DNA of 64,000 nt from Strigamia acuminata (GCA_949358305.1 OX442315.1:6784427-6848426); one strand, 5' to 3'. Shown: positions 13,901 through 23,416, counted from the stretch's first letter. The notes: generated by a model from the letters alone, not told the origin. A program made the numbers and translations.

Positions 13901-13958
13901 AGAATACTACGATTCGTTGCCACAAAAACGTCGCCGTTACTCGCGAGACCACAGGTAA
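1646..13958 (+). CDS. NCOA6: nuclear receptor coactivator 6 orthologue (eight coding exons)
   Basis: Transcriptional coactivator subunit of MLL3/4-type histone H3K4 methyltransferase complexes. Inferred exons: 1646-1696, 2742-2859, 2960-3123, 4579-5959, 8110-9297, 11068-12360, 12420-12548, 13903-13958. All have GT-AG ends and matching phases, giving about 1459 residues. Exon 3 carries the family signature [19 protein letters not shown] followed by [13 protein letters not shown], almost as in vertebrate NCOA6. An LxxLL receptor-binding motif (LVNLL, residues about 270-274) lies within [12 protein letters not shown], also as in vertebrates. The remainder is low complexity: Pro-rich, an acidic EP/DP repeat in exon 6, and a basic KRRR tail. 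Coding exons are very GC-rich while introns are AT-rich. The first exon (17 codons) is the least certain; translation could start at the ATG at 2742, or upstream at 1579. Confidence 0.88.
2330..2590. repeat. degenerate tandem repeat in NCOA6 intron 1
   Basis: Imperfect repetition of a unit of about 20 bases resembling GTGTGAAAAATTGAAAATTT. It creates a spurious long Asn/Phe/Thr-rich frame on the opposite strand. Confidence 0.75.
3832..4021. repeat. 31-bp minisatellite in NCOA6 intron 3
   Basis: Six near-perfect copies of a 31-base unit. The anchor GATGG recurs at 3861, 3892, 3923, 3954, 3985 and 4016. The unit is made of TTAAA runs ending in TTTGATGG. Confidence 0.95.
6044..6163. mobile_element. 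miniature inverted-repeat element, copy 1 (NCOA6 intron 4)
   Basis: Ends are inverted repeats (ATGAACCAAGGATA and TATCCTTGGTTGAT). The core TTGTCATCCCAGAATACAG recurs at about 13180 in intron 7 of the same gene. No coding capacity. Confidence 0.65.
6431..6685. mobile_element. pogo/Tigger-like miniature element
   Basis: Terminal inverted repeats CAGTCGAGTATTGATTATCG and the complement of CGATAATCAATGATCTACTG, flanked by TA on both sides as for Tc1/mariner-pogo elements. An inner inverted repeat (about 6505-6602, TTAAGTGGCAT and its complement) resembles the element at 13350-13636, so this copy is nested. Confidence 0.7.
7416..7667. mobile_element. hAT-like miniature element
   Basis: Terminal inverted repeats CAGGGAGTACGACA and the complement of TGTCGTACCCCCTG. 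Flanking 8-mers CATGTAGC and CTCGGAGC agree at 5 of 8 positions, so any target duplication is old. The interior is rich in GATTCGGA words. Confidence 0.6.
7877..7926. repeat. (AAT)n microsatellite
   Basis: About 16 uninterrupted trinucleotide units in NCOA6 intron 4. Confidence 0.95.
9637..9888. mobile_element. miniature inverted-repeat element in NCOA6 intron 5
   Basis: The left end TTACTGTATTTTACCGATTA and the right end GATAAAATACGGTAA form imperfect inverted repeats continuing through AAGAATC/GGCTCTTAAT. No ORF inside. Shorter relatives with TACCGTAyTTCCGCA ends occur at 14907-14993. Confidence 0.6.
10084..10267. mobile_element. pogo-like MITE, copy 2
   Basis: Terminal inverted repeats of about 25 bases (CAGTTTGAACTCTTTATAAC and the complement of GTTATAAAGAGTTTCGACTG), flanked by TA on each side. 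It is one of three CAGTCGA...TTATAACGAA copies in the window. Confidence 0.8.
10640..10808. mobile_element. pogo-like MITE, copy 3
   Basis: Ends CAGTCGAGCCTTGTTATAAC and the complement of GTAACGAGGTTCGACTG, flanked by TA dinucleotides. Same family as 10084-10267 and 49499-49669. Confidence 0.8.
12578..12788. repeat. 20-bp minisatellite in NCOA6 intron 7
   Basis: About ten near-identical copies of GGAAAAATTGAATTTTGTTT directly after exon 7. The repeat produces a spurious Asn/Phe-rich frame on the minus strand. Confidence 0.95.
13170..13285. mobile_element. miniature inverted-repeat element, copy 2 (NCOA6 intron 7)
   Basis: Shares the core TTGTCATCCCAGAATACAG, the GTGGCAAAACGCACTG segment and the TTCTTGGTTCATGA end with the element at 6044-6163. 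Confidence 0.6.
13350..13636. mobile_element. miniature inverted-repeat element
   Basis: The left end ATTACCTCACGTTAAGCGGC is matched in inverse at the right end (GCGGCTTAATGTGAGGTAAT). It is non-coding and lies in NCOA6 intron 7. Confidence 0.6.
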
Positions 13959-14906
13959 AAGAAGCAAATACTGGATCGCCAAGACGAAACTCAGGAAAAT
14001 TTAAGTGATAAATACGTGTGTGGGTGTGGGCTTAAACTGTAAAAAATAAATAACAAAAAATAACAAAAAACAAAACCTACAAAAAAAATAATAAATAATA
14101 ATTAAAAAAAATATAAAAACATAAAACTCAAAAAATTAAATAACAAAAAAAAAAATATTAAAAAAATGAACTTTGCGAAAGAAATGAAGCAGTTTTATCA
14201 TTTAATTTTGTTGCTTTTATCTTTTCTAGTCTTGATTATTATTCTAAACTGGTGCTTTACAAATGTTGTAAGTAATTTATGAAAAAAAAAATCATCCTTT
14301 TACTGGTTTTTGTGTTTCTTTTCGGCTTTGTAAATAGCGATATTATCATCATCGACAAATTGTGCATTTATTATAGTTCGGGGCACCTGTCAGTTTCGAA
14401 TTTGATATTTTTCGAGTTCCCCCGGCGGGAATATGCAAATTTTGAGGCTCTGATTGGCTGGTTTGATGAAACGGGACGTGTACATAGAGGAAAAACAAAA
14501 AGAAAAATTGTAATATAAAACTATAAATATGAACATACGATTATCGAAAGAAAAAAAAAGAAAAAAAATCTTGTAGTTTACCTATTTCTTTCCTCCTCCT
14601 TCCTCGAGAAAACATTTTTAAGAAAACAAACAAAATGTATAATCACCATAAAATTGTTTTTCAAACACTGCCTCATTGTTTTTTTTTCTTATTTACCTAA
14701 ATAAAACAAATATTCTATTGATGAAACCTTTTATTTCAAACAATATCCATCTTGACATGCATTTTTCCATTCTTAATCATTTTGTTTTTGCTTTATAGAC
14801 AGTAAAAAGTACAACCAGAGTGGTACAAAACAATGCGATAGGCCACAGGAATGGGCAGAGAAACTATACAGAAGTATCGCAACTTTCCCAACTTCATCTT
14901 AAATAC
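13959..14906 (+). other. NCOA6 3' untranslated and intergenic A-rich stretch
   Basis: A-rich sequence after the NCOA6 stop with several AATAAA-like words (for example AAATAAAACAAAT near 14700) that could serve as polyadenylation signals. A 79-codon frame at 14279-14518 is AT-rich, starts with a poly-Lys run and resembles nothing recognisable. Confidence 0.5.
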
Positions 14907-14993
14907 CGTACTTCCGCAATTTAGAGCCGCGGCTAGTATGCGAGGCCGGCTACAATTCAAGGGTGGCTTTTAAATGCGGAAATACGGTAAGCA
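14907..14993. mobile_element. short inverted-repeat element
   Basis: TACCGTACTTCCGCAATTTA at the left is answered by AAATGCGGAAATACGGTA at the right, separated by about 50 GC-rich bases. Likely a MITE related to the one at 9637-9888. Confidence 0.55.
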
Positions 14994-15059
14994 GATATTC
15001 TCCCCGATGTATCCTATCAGTAAAGAGTGCACCGCTCCTTAAATTTTACAACTAAATTA

Positions 15060-15681
15060 TAGGGTCGCACCAAATATTCAATAAGCCGAATATCGAATAT
15101 TCGGAACCAAATACCAGGGCCGAATATTCGGTATTCGGCCGAATAACCAAATATTAAAAAAAAAAAAATTTTATGTTGAAATAAGGCCATTTTTGGCTGA
15201 AAAAAATTACTTTTTATCTAATAAATGCAGTTTTTAGGTTCTAAAATGTCCTATTTATCCAAAAAATGCAATTTTTGTCAAAAAATAGCGTTTTTTGCCT
15301 CTGAAAAGCAATTATTACAGGAAAAATGCAGTTCTTGCTTTAAAATTTTCATTTTTAAAATAAATATTACATTTTTATTGTACAATTTGTGTTTTTAGGT
15401 AATAATTGCAATTTTATAGTGAAAATTGAATATTTTCGTATAAAAAAATGCAATTTTGGCTATAAATATGAAGTTGTCTCAGAAAATGCAATGTATATTG
15501 TGTAAATTATTAGTAGTCATCCTGCAAAAGCCGAAAGGTTACACTGCAAAATTCAAATTTTATCATTATTATGTATTCGGCCGAATAACAGGTTGATATT
15601 TAGCCGAATATATAATATTCAGTTTTTAGGCTGAATAGGCCAAATAACCCAATACAAAACCGAATATTTTGTGAAACCCTA
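15060..15681. mobile_element. hAT-like non-autonomous element (TAGGGT ends)
   Basis: Ends TAGGGTCGCACCAAATATTC and the complement of GAATATTTTGTGAAACCCTA. Flanking 8-mers CTAAATTA and ATAGATTA agree at 6 of 8. The interior is full of CGAATATTCGG palindromes and AT-rich sequence without an ORF. Confidence 0.6.
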
Positions 15682-15863
15682 ATAGATTACAAATGACTGC
15701 CATTCAAGTTAGGTCTGGGATTGAAGTTCTGATTGTTATTGAAAGAAAAGCAGAACTATTTTTCGGTTTCATTTGAAATTTGTAATATATGTTTGTTACA
15801 GTTATCTTTTTATTATAGCTTAATTTTAAATCTTACATTATTACCTGCATAAAATATTGTAAT

Positions 15864-17725
15864 TTATATTTTAAAATAGGTTTGCTTAAAGTCAAGAGAA
15901 TTATCGTTAACCTGCACATCCAAGTTTTTACTTTTCACATAACTTTCAATCGCACCAGTGTCAACATTAGAACAACAAAAGAAGAATAACTTATTTAACG
16001 GATTTTGCATTTTCAACAATTTTATGATCCCAGCGGAAGTTACACCGAGGCACGACGGTACTGCTAAAATTTCCAAACGTTGTAGCGCATTCGAAGCAAT
16101 CACTTCCGAAATGAAATCATCAGAAAGTGATGGACAATTATCAATGCACAATCTTTCTAAATTTTTACATTGTACCAATAACGTTTTCATTTGTTGTTTA
16201 GTAACGCGGCAATACCCATTGCAGCCTATATCCAGTTGGCGAAGGTTTTTCAACAGACTATTAATAATATCATCGCTTCCATTGACAATTGAAGAAATAC
16301 TTAACGATAATTTCTCTAACATTGGCCAAGCGCGATCAAGAAGTCGAATATTAACCGGCGAAACTCGTAATTTCAGACTAATCAATCCTTGTGGCCATAC
16401 TAAATTATTAATATCCAGATAAGTTGCATCGACTTTGTCTTCCAAAAATAAGCTTTTTAAATTTGGAAAAATTATCCTCAACATGGGGATAATTTTAATA
16501 CTCATCACTGCTATGGATTCGATGAAATAAGTTCTATTTCTGTTCGACAGTATTTCTAATAATTCGGGCCAGTACGTATGTTCAAACACTTTTAAAAGAG
16601 GCAGTGCTTGGACAAGGAACAAACACCCATCGACTGTGATATGTAGACCCCGGATAAATGCATAAATGCATACTTCATATGTATTTTGCATATTTGGCCA
16701 AAATTGGCTTATATTGCATATTTTCCAAAAATCTAAAAATAAATGCATATATTGCTATTTTTCCGGGAAAAAACGGCGATTTATGTCTCTCTTTAACGAT
16801 ACGTAACATGTACGTATCAATTTTTGCCTTTTTTTAAAGACACGTATCATGTACGTTCGGAAAACTGAGGATTTCGCCAAAAACAGACACCAGGGGAAGT
16901 CACTAAATAAGTGTCTGGAAAAGGTTTTAAGATATAAACAAATAAAAAAATAGAAAAAAATGAATTGTAATTACTAATTTTTGTTCATTTACATCAAGAA
17001 CACTTTGAAATGGCATTAAGTTGTTATTTAGCACCTGATTTCACTCGAATAAATTTTTTTATTTTGCATATTTTAATTTTTTTTTTTGCATATATTGGAA
17101 TTTTTGGTGCATATTATATGCGCATATAACGAAATTTATTTTGCATACATATCTTGGGTCTAGTGATATGCGTGTATTTAATATTTAAATATTCCAACTT
17201 GTCACAACATTTTAACGCCTCGAGCGCTTCGTCAGTAACTTTACAGCACAAATTGATGTCGAGATGTGTCAGCAGTGGACAACTCTGGCTGACTGCAAGT
17301 ACAACTTGATCCGTGCATAGTTCTCTCAATGAAAAGTTTAAACGTCGAAGTTTTGGTAAACTTTGCACAAATTTGACTGTGCAGGGGATTGCCACTTCTA
17401 AATCGTCGATTAATTTGAAATCTTTTTCCGAGCTTAAATCCACGAGGTTTTTACAAACTTGACCTATTTTATCAAATAGACGAATTCTGGACAGATCAAA
17501 CATGTCCAAATTGTGTAGTGATGTGGCGCCTGGGTGGACGAAAATGTCTGACGGAAAACGTTGTTTGGTGTATTCGTATTATACACACAGTCTTTCAAAT
17601 ATTTCGTTAATAAGCATGGGCGGTAGGTTTGTCAGTTGATCATGAATCTCTGGCTCTTCAAAAGGAGGAGTTACTATATTTAAACACAGTTCTTCTAGGG
17701 TTGATATTGATTTCGTGCGAGGCAT
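15864..17725 (-). pseudogene. ZYG11/ZER1-like LRR gene A, broken by a stop codon and a hAT insertion
   Basis: Paralogue of the intact gene at 20884-22236. From the ATG at 17725 the frame begins MPRTKSISTLEELCLNIV (BC-box pattern TLxxxCxxxV) and LPPMLINEIF (Cul2-box pattern). About 49 codons in, TAA (near 17570) replaces the CAA of the paralogue. The frame resumes as LRRs and is then interrupted by the element at 16644-17162. Removing that element and one copy of its 8-bp duplication would keep the frame, so the insertion alone is the break there. The C-terminal LRRs (16643 to 15864) remain open. The order of the two lesions is unknown. A role as a Cul2-type ubiquitin ligase receptor is inferred from the motifs. 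Confidence 0.8.
16644..17162. mobile_element. hAT-like element with perfect 8-bp target duplication
   Basis: 519 bases bounded by TAGACCCCGGATAAATGCA and the complement of TGCATACATATCTTGGGTCTA (inverted repeats). The 8-mer GTGATATG occurs immediately outside on both sides (16636-16643 and 17163-17170). The interior is AT-rich with many ATGCATA words and no transposase. Confidence 0.9.
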
Positions 17726-18118
17726 GTTGATAGGGAATCGCCGTCAAGTATCTAATCACAGTAGGCGTTGGGGACAGGGGACTCCGCAGCCAGGAGTGAC
17801 TAATGCTGTTTCTTGGTTTTGTGATGGGGAATTGGGCACTTACTTATACTCAAAACCACCACAACGTTGATGTATTTAGCCTGTTTACGCCAAACTGTGT
17901 ACTGTGTTCTGCTACGTGGAAAAGTAGTTCTGTTTATTTTCAATGAGTTTAAGTATAAAAAGTGATTAGATTGATGGATTTTATTTAATTGGTAATAAAA
18001 TGTTTATTTTATTTGCTAAATAACCTTTTTCCCTTTTTAATCAATCAATTAATGTAAGTATAGTTTGTTGGTTTCTTTTGGCAGGTAAACAAAGGTTTTG
18101 TTTTTTATTGGTTGTTTA
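17726..18118. other. intergenic region upstream of LRR gene A
   Basis: No coding frame. It holds the 5' flank of the LRR pseudogene (minus strand) and AT-rich sequence up to the THAP composite element. Confidence 0.4.
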
Positions 18119-18282
18119 TGCCTACCGGTAGTTAGAATACAATAGACAATTTTCGCATTAGGATTTGCGCATGCGCGCCACCGTGCAGCGCCATCTTTTG
18201 GAAAAATTCGAAAGCCTTCAAGTAGGTAAACAATAAGGCTGCACATGGCTGCTACTACCGTTTTAGACGATAAATCGAGGGA

Positions 18283-18650
18283 GAAATGAAGGAAGTCGCC
18301 GTGTGGTTTAGTCGCCACAAATGGCAACCAGTGCTGGACTGGCCCGTGGCTGCTGTGGCCTGTCCCGACTTCATTAATTGTGGCCCGAACACCGAGATTT
18401 TCCGGCAATAAATTCGTTCCCAGTCCAGCCCTGATGGCAACAAAATGAAGGAAGTCGCCGTGTGGTTTAGTCGCCACAAATGGCAAGGAAATGAAGGATG
18501 TCGCTGTGTCGTTTCGTCGCCACAAACGGCAACGAAACGACACGGCGACGTCTTTCATTTAGTTGCCATTTGTGGCGACTAAACCACACGGCGACGTCCT
18601 TCATTTCGTTGCCGTTCGTGTCGTTTAGTCGCCACAAATGGCAACGAAAT
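18283..18650. repeat. 45-bp repeat array, left (partly inverted)
   Basis: Copies of a unit containing GAAGTCGCCGTGTGGTTTAG followed by TCGCCACAAATGGCAACGAA. Near 18530 the orientation flips, giving a foldback of about 60 bases per arm. The same unit recurs on the other side of the Pro-rich segment (19605-19790). Confidence 0.8.
18329..18433. mobile_element. 105-bp hAT MITE
   Basis: Ends CAGTGCTGGACTGG and the complement of CCAGTCCAGCCCTG, the well-known hAT-type terminus. The perfect 8-bp duplication ATGGCAAC lies at 18321-18328 and 18434-18441. It is inserted inside one 45-bp repeat unit. Confidence 0.9.
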
Positions 18651-19618
18651 GTGCGTTTCCGCTTGCGGCGGCGCAGAGGACGGACCCGGCCGCCTCTGTG
18701 GCGGTCGGCGCGTCCCGCTTTGCTCCGCGTGCCTCGTCGGCAACGTGGGCGGCCTGCTCGTGGTGGGACGCATCGGCGAAGCTCTGAACTGCTGCGAGTC
18801 GATTTGTTCCGAGTGTCTCGGCGGCGGCGGCCGTTCGAACGCTGGCGACGTGGGTCTACTCGTCGTGGGACGCGGTCTAAATTCTTGCGAATCGGTCTGT
18901 TCGAAATGTCTCGGCGGTTCCTCGAACTCTCGAGCGGGCGAAGTCGGCCTGGTCGTCGTAGGACGCGTCTGCGTCAGCAGAGGGGACGGTCTGAACTGTT
19001 TCACGTGTCTCGACGGAACCTCGAACGCGGGCGACGTCGGTCGCTCGGTCGTCGGCGGCGGTTGCGGTCTGAACTGTTGGAAGTGTCTGGGCGGCACCTC
19101 GAACTCGGGCTCGGTTGTGGTGGGACGCATCTGCAACGGCGGGGGCCTGAATTGGCGCAAATCGTGTTCGAACTGTCTGGGCGGCCTTGGAACGCGGGTG
19201 GGGTGGGTCTGGGCGTGGAGGGGCGCGTCTGCATCGGGGTTTGTTGGGGCGGAGGTCGGAAATGTCTGTGCGGCATCTCGAACATGCTCGGAGTGGAACC
19301 GAACGTGGCGGGGCGCGATCGCGGAGGCGATTGGCGCAGATTGGTCTGCTGGAAGTGTCTGGACGGCAGCTCGAACATGGGCGGGAAGGGCAGCCCGTCC
19401 TCGATGAAAAACGTCGGGGGATTATTGAAGGGACGCTCGGGGGTGGCGGTGGCCGTGCGGATGTCGAAGGGTCGTTGTTGGCGGAGCTGGCCGGGCCGAT
19501 GGACGATCCGGCCCATTTGTTCGGCGCGGGGCGGAGTCGTCACTCGGGTCAGACTCGACCTCATTTCCTGCTCGAAATGCGGTGGTCTGGACATTTGGCG
19601 GACCATTTGACGCCACAA
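18579..19618 (-). pseudogene. Pro-rich repeat protein remnant (frameshifted)
   Basis: Two overlapping minus-strand frames (19618-19001 and 19160-18579) share an amino-acid repeat of about 30 residues built on FE-PPRHFxQ...FRPxPxxTRPTxxRPTxPA. The repeat crosses from one frame to the other near 19190, consistent with a one-base indel. The segment is GC-rich, unlike its surroundings, and is flanked by the 45-bp arrays. Function is unknown. It looks like a captured piece of a host coding repeat or part of the element's own ORF. The opposite strand reads as Cys/Gly- and Arg-rich frames, which are shadows of this repeat. Confidence 0.45.
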
Positions 19619-19790
19619 ACGGCGACGAAATGAAGGACGTCGCCGTGTGGTTTAATCGCCACAAACGGCAAAGAAATGAACGACGTCGCCGTGTCGTTTC
19701 GTCGCCACAAACGGCAACGAAATTAAAAACGACGCGTGTCGTTTTGTCGCCAAAAACAGCGAAGAAATGAAGGACGACGAAATGAATTGA
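19605..19790. repeat. 45-bp repeat array, right
   Basis: About four copies of the unit with GTCGCCGTGTGGTTTAATCG and CCACAAACGGCAACGAAATG, more diverged towards the THAP fragment. Confidence 0.75.
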
Positions 19791-19849
19791 AGTCCCACGT
19801 CCCTGCGAATTTTTACAAGCCATTGCTTTCTTCAATTTCTTGTCGGCAG

Positions 19850-19985
19850 GAAATTTGTGAAAGGTAACCCTTCTACCACATTTTTGTGCATTGTTGTTGC
19901 ATTCAGGCACACAACAGGAAGTATGAGCTTTAGGTTTCTTCTCAGATTGTTGGGTTTCGGGCGATTGACATTGTTTATTTTCCAT
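19850..19985 (-). pseudogene. truncated THAP domain
   Basis: Frame from the ATG at 19985 reads into a zinc-coordinating THAP start: C-CVPEC pair, then GRRVTFHKFPADKKLKKA. A THAP domain (C2CH, about 80-90 residues) should continue with a Trp and a distal C-x2-H pair. Here the pattern stops after about 50 residues and the frame enters the 45-bp repeats. Probably the N-terminus of a P-like transposase or THAP host protein left by deletion. Confidence 0.65.
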
Positions 19986-20204
19986 CGTAAACACAATGTA
20001 AACACCACTACTCGAACGAATCAAGAACCGGAAATGGTTTTTTACCTACTTGGGAGATGTTGCATTCTCTCGCTAGGTGGTGCGCATGCTAATGCGAAAA
20101 CTGTCTATTCTGGTGTTACGATTTTCTTAAAATTTTTTAGTACAAAAGATTTGAGAATTAGTCATTTTTAGACTAAACAAATGCTGCTCTACAAGTTTAC
20201 ATTT

Positions 20205-20400
20205 GGAAATTTCTGTCTATCTCTAACAGTTTCTGAGATAATTTCCCAATAACCTTGAAGGAACATCACAAGGTCAAATTTCGGGTCACCAAAAGGTTGC
20301 CCCACTTAACTTTAGTACTTTGCCATCATTAGATTAGATGCATTGTCAGCACTTTCGGAAATATTAAGTAAAGATACAGACTTTTTGTTCACCCTGTATA
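20205..20400. mobile_element. dispersed repeat ending in CACCCTGTATA, copy 1
   Basis: Contains ATTTCTGTCTATCTCTAA, GGTCACCAAAAGGTTGCCC and ATGCATTGTCAGCACTTTC. All of these recur at 56670-56930, partly inverted. The right end CACCCTGTATA is typical of arthropod MITE or retroposon termini. No coding capacity. Confidence 0.5.
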
Positions 20401-20883
20401 TCTTGGCTAACAGATTTTAGATTTTTAGTACTCTCGATTGAGGTTTTCATAAGAGAATACCTTGAATAATTTAATTTGTGAAAAATTGTCATTTAGCATT
20501 AAAGACAAGTCTATAAAATCTCAGAAAAATTAAGAGTGTTAAATGTGTTTGTATCACTCATCTTGTAAAGGAAAAAAAAATATTTTATGTTTCCGATTAA
20601 ACAAAATATGCTCTACAGCTTTATATTTGATGAAACATGAACCATGAAACATTGTTGAAAACAAAAATTTGTGTCTATCTTGATTTGTGAACACAGACTG
20701 TGATTATTATTTATTTGCAGAGAGATTTGTATTGTCATGTGTATGGTTTTTGCTGCATAAATAGCTAAAGAAATTGTTATCAAAAGCTGCAAAGACAGAT
20801 AGCACAACCAAAGTAAATTTTCAAGTATTTTTATGGATTATAATTTTACATCTTACTTTATTACTCGTATTAAATATTGTAAT

Positions 20884-22236
20884 TTATCTTTTAAAATCTG
20901 TTTTGTAGAAGTCAAAAGCCTCGTTCTTAACGTGCACATCCAAATTATTACTTTTCACATAAATTTCAATCATTTCTATGTCAATATTCTCACAAGAAAA
21001 TAAGAATAACTTATTCAATGGACTTTGCATTTCCAACAATTTTATGATCACAGCGGAAGTTATATTGGGGCAATGTGGTACCGCTAACGTTTTCAGATTC
21101 TGAAGCGCATTCAATTCAACAAGTTCCGAAAATAAATCGTCAGAAAGTGTAAGAAAAGCGACAATGCACAATTTTTCTAAACTGGGACATTGTATTAATA
21201 ACTTTTTCATTTCTTGTTCAGTAATGTATTTATCAACATAACTGTCGAATACCAGTTGACGAAGATTTTTCAACGGAGCATCAATAAACCAATTATATTC
21301 ATGAACACGCCTAGTACTTAAAAATGATAATTTCTCTAACATTGGCCAAGCGCGATTAATAAGTTGAATATTGACCGCTGTAATATTCCACAGTTTGAGC
21401 TCAGTTAATCCTGGTGGCCAAATTAAATTATTAAAATCTAGATGAGCTTCTTCGGTTGCCAACAATAACGTTCTTAAATTTGGAAAAATCGTTTTCAAGC
21501 TGGGAATGTTTTCGATATTCAGCACATCAGTAGATTCGATGCAAAAAGTGAACAATGCTTTGTCTATGTTTGACATTATTTCTAACGCCGGTAATAATTT
21601 GTGCCAGTAATTATTTTTAAACACTTTTAAATGGTGCAGTCCATTGAGAAGAGACAAACACCCATTTTCCGTGATACCAGTGACATTAATATTTAAATAC
21701 TCCAGCTTGTCACAACAGATTAATGTCTCGACCGCGTCGTCAGTAACATTACGGCACCATTTGATGTCGAGATGTGTCAGCAGTGGGCAATGTCTTCCGA
21801 TTTCACGTATCACTTCAGTCGCGCACCGTTCATAAAACGTAAGATTTAATCGTCGAAGTTTCGGTAAACTTTGCACCATTTTAACTGTGGATGGAATTGC
21901 TACTTGCGAATCATCTTTGATAACTTTGTTATCTGTTTCCACGCTCAAATCCACGAGGTTTCTACAAACTTGGCCTATTTTATCGAATAGAGCAATCCTG
22001 GGCAGGTCAAACTGGTTCAAATGGTGTAGCGAGGCGGCGCCGGGATGGATGAAAATGTTTGACGGAAAACGATGTTCGGTGTATTCAAATTGTACACACA
22101 GTCTTTCAAATATGTCGTTAATAAGCAATGGCGTTAGGTTTGCCAGTCCATCGTGCACCTCTCGCTCTTCGTAATGAACAGTCACCACATTTAAACACAG
22201 TTCTTCCAGGGTTGGGATTGATTTCGTGCGTGGCAT
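20884..22236 (-). CDS. ZYG11/ZER1-like VHL-box leucine-rich-repeat protein (intact gene B)
   Basis: 450-residue single-exon frame from an ATG in the same context as its paralogues (GGCATG, MPRTKS). Residues 9-18 (TLEELCLNVV) fit the Elongin-BC box and 34-42 (LTPLLINDI) resembles a Cul2 box; together these form a VHL box. From about residue 85 the protein is a run of LRRs with the pattern LPKLRRLNLTF, CPLLTHLDI, CDKLEYLNI. ZYG11 and ZER1 are substrate receptors of CUL2 ubiquitin ligases and also have C-terminal ARM repeats, which are absent here. The molecule would be cytosolic or nuclear, with no signal peptide or membrane segment. It is the only undamaged member of five in the window. A generic F-box-like LRR protein is the alternative reading. 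Confidence 0.75.
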   Translation of the reverse strand: MPRTKSIPTLEELCLNVVTVHYEEREVHDGLANLTPLLINDIFERLCVQFEYTEHRFPSNIFIHPGAASLHHLNQFDLPRIALFDKIGQVCRNLVDLSVETDNKVIKDDSQVAIPSTVKMVQSLPKLRRLNLTFYERCATEVIREIGRHCPLLTHLDIKWCRNVTDDAVETLICCDKLEYLNINVTGITENGCLSLLNGLHHLKVFKNNYWHKLLPALEIMSNIDKALFTFCIESTDVLNIENIPSLKTIFPNLRTLLLATEEAHLDFNNLIWPPGLTELKLWNITAVNIQLINRAWPMLEKLSFLSTRRVHEYNWFIDAPLKNLRQLVFDSYVDKYITEQEMKKLLIQCPSLEKLCIVAFLTLSDDLFSELVELNALQNLKTLAVPHCPNITSAVIIKLLEMQSPLNKLFLFSCENIDIEMIEIYVKSNNLDVHVKNEAFDFYKTDFKR

Positions 22237-22400
22237 GTTGACAGGAAATCGCCATGAATTGTCTAATCACGGAACGACTGCTCTGCTCACAATCGCTCCA
22301 TCACGTGGCTCCATCTACAATGTATCGTGGGTAACAGATGGCGCTAAATTCGATTTGAGCACACTTTTAATGGGAGATGTGTTGATTGCATCGTATATGT

Positions 22401-23364
22401 TGCTGCGATCCGGGTTTTTATCTACTTAATTTCTAATAAATTAAGCAGAAACCGCAGGTGAATGCTTAACAAGACTTATATCGCGGCCGAAACTTGTCTA
22501 GGGTTAAGTTTATGGAAATAAAGGCACAATTTAATATGGTAATAAAAATCACACAAATATTTATTCTTTAAATTACAATATATATTAAAAATGATTATGA
22601 ATATCACAGAATGCGACAAGTCGCAAGAATAAATGAGCGGGAACAATGGAAGGGCTTGCAACGACTGTTGCAAGCTACAAAGCGCTAAAATGGCGCTTAA
22701 ACAACACACAGTTGTTAGGCGAAGGCGAATTGTCTTCGTTCTCTGAACTCACGAACGATGGTCGAAGACGATGGTTCTCGTGGGCTCCTTCTACGGCTCG
22801 TGCGACGGCTCGGCGGCGGTGGTTGACGGCTGTAGGCGTCTGGTCCAGGTACGATGGCGATGGTTGCCGTTCGCGCGGCAACGATGGCGATGGTTCACTT
22901 GGATCAGGAAACTTCTTCTCGTTACGATAGCTGGAATTAGCGACGGCTAATTCAAGCTGAATTGCTGGCTTTGTGCGTTTGTTGCACAAAGATAGCAGGT
23001 GAAACTGAGTTACAACGGTCCTCTATCAATACGTATTGTCAGAGCAAATATCGCAGTGATGTTGAGGTTGTTGTTGTATTTTTCAGAGTCCCGATTTGAG
23101 CCAAGGCGCGAGCCCAGCACGCTTCAATAGTGCGCAGAAAACCTGCGCACTTAGCTCAAATGGGTGCAACTAGTGGTTATTACACCATATTGCACCATAA
23201 CGGCTAATAACCGTTTTCACCCCGGACAACCTGGGGTGATATGTGCCTAGAGAGGATTTCTCCCCTCGGTCACATGATCTGACTTGGCGTGTGCCACAGT
23301 CAAATTAATTAGAAGACAATTAATTTTATCTTCTAAGTTGGTGAAATATTTTGAGATCACCACA
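22401..23364 (-). repeat. 3' LTR of element 1
   Basis: Begins TGCTGCGATCC and ends GATCACCACA on the plus strand. The complement TGTGGTGATC...GCAGCA is the element's sense orientation. It carries the motif TTGATAGAGGACCGTTG (complement of 23013-23031) shared with other LTRs in this window. Confidence 0.95.
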
Positions 23365-23378
23365 CATCCCCCCATTTA
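23365..23378 (-). other. polypurine tract of element 1
   Basis: On the element strand, AAATGGGGGGATG abuts the TG of the 3' LTR, as expected for the plus-strand priming site. Confidence 0.8.
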
Positions 23379-23416
23379 AGACGAATCTTACATGGAGAGA
23401 AAATGAACGAACCAAT

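Larger units (their letters stand above)
18119..20140. mobile_element. composite element with THAP fragment and imperfect inverted ends
   Basis: Left end (about 18127-18240: ATAGACAATTTTCGCATTAG, GCGCATGCGC, CAAGTAGGTAAAC) is matched inversely at the right end (about 20040-20125: AATGCGAAAACTGTCTAT, GGTGCGCATGC, TTTACCTACTTGGGA). Inside are arrays of a 45-base repeat (about 18283-18650 and 19605-19790), a Pro-rich repetitive coding remnant (18579-19618, minus) and a truncated THAP domain (19850-19985, minus). THAP domains form the DNA-binding part of P-element transposases, so a decayed P-like element is the best guess. Clear flanking duplications were not found. Confidence 0.5.

Noticed and set aside
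14279-14518. 79-codon frame that could look like a secreted peptide
   Set aside because: Hydrophobic start is due to AT-rich codons; no homology or processing site visible, lies in the NCOA6 3' region.
18498-19610. 370-codon Arg-rich plus-strand frame and a 252-codon Cys/Gly-rich frame
   Set aside because: Both are the complement of the Pro-rich repeat on the minus strand, which shows a much more protein-like repeat with frame continuity.
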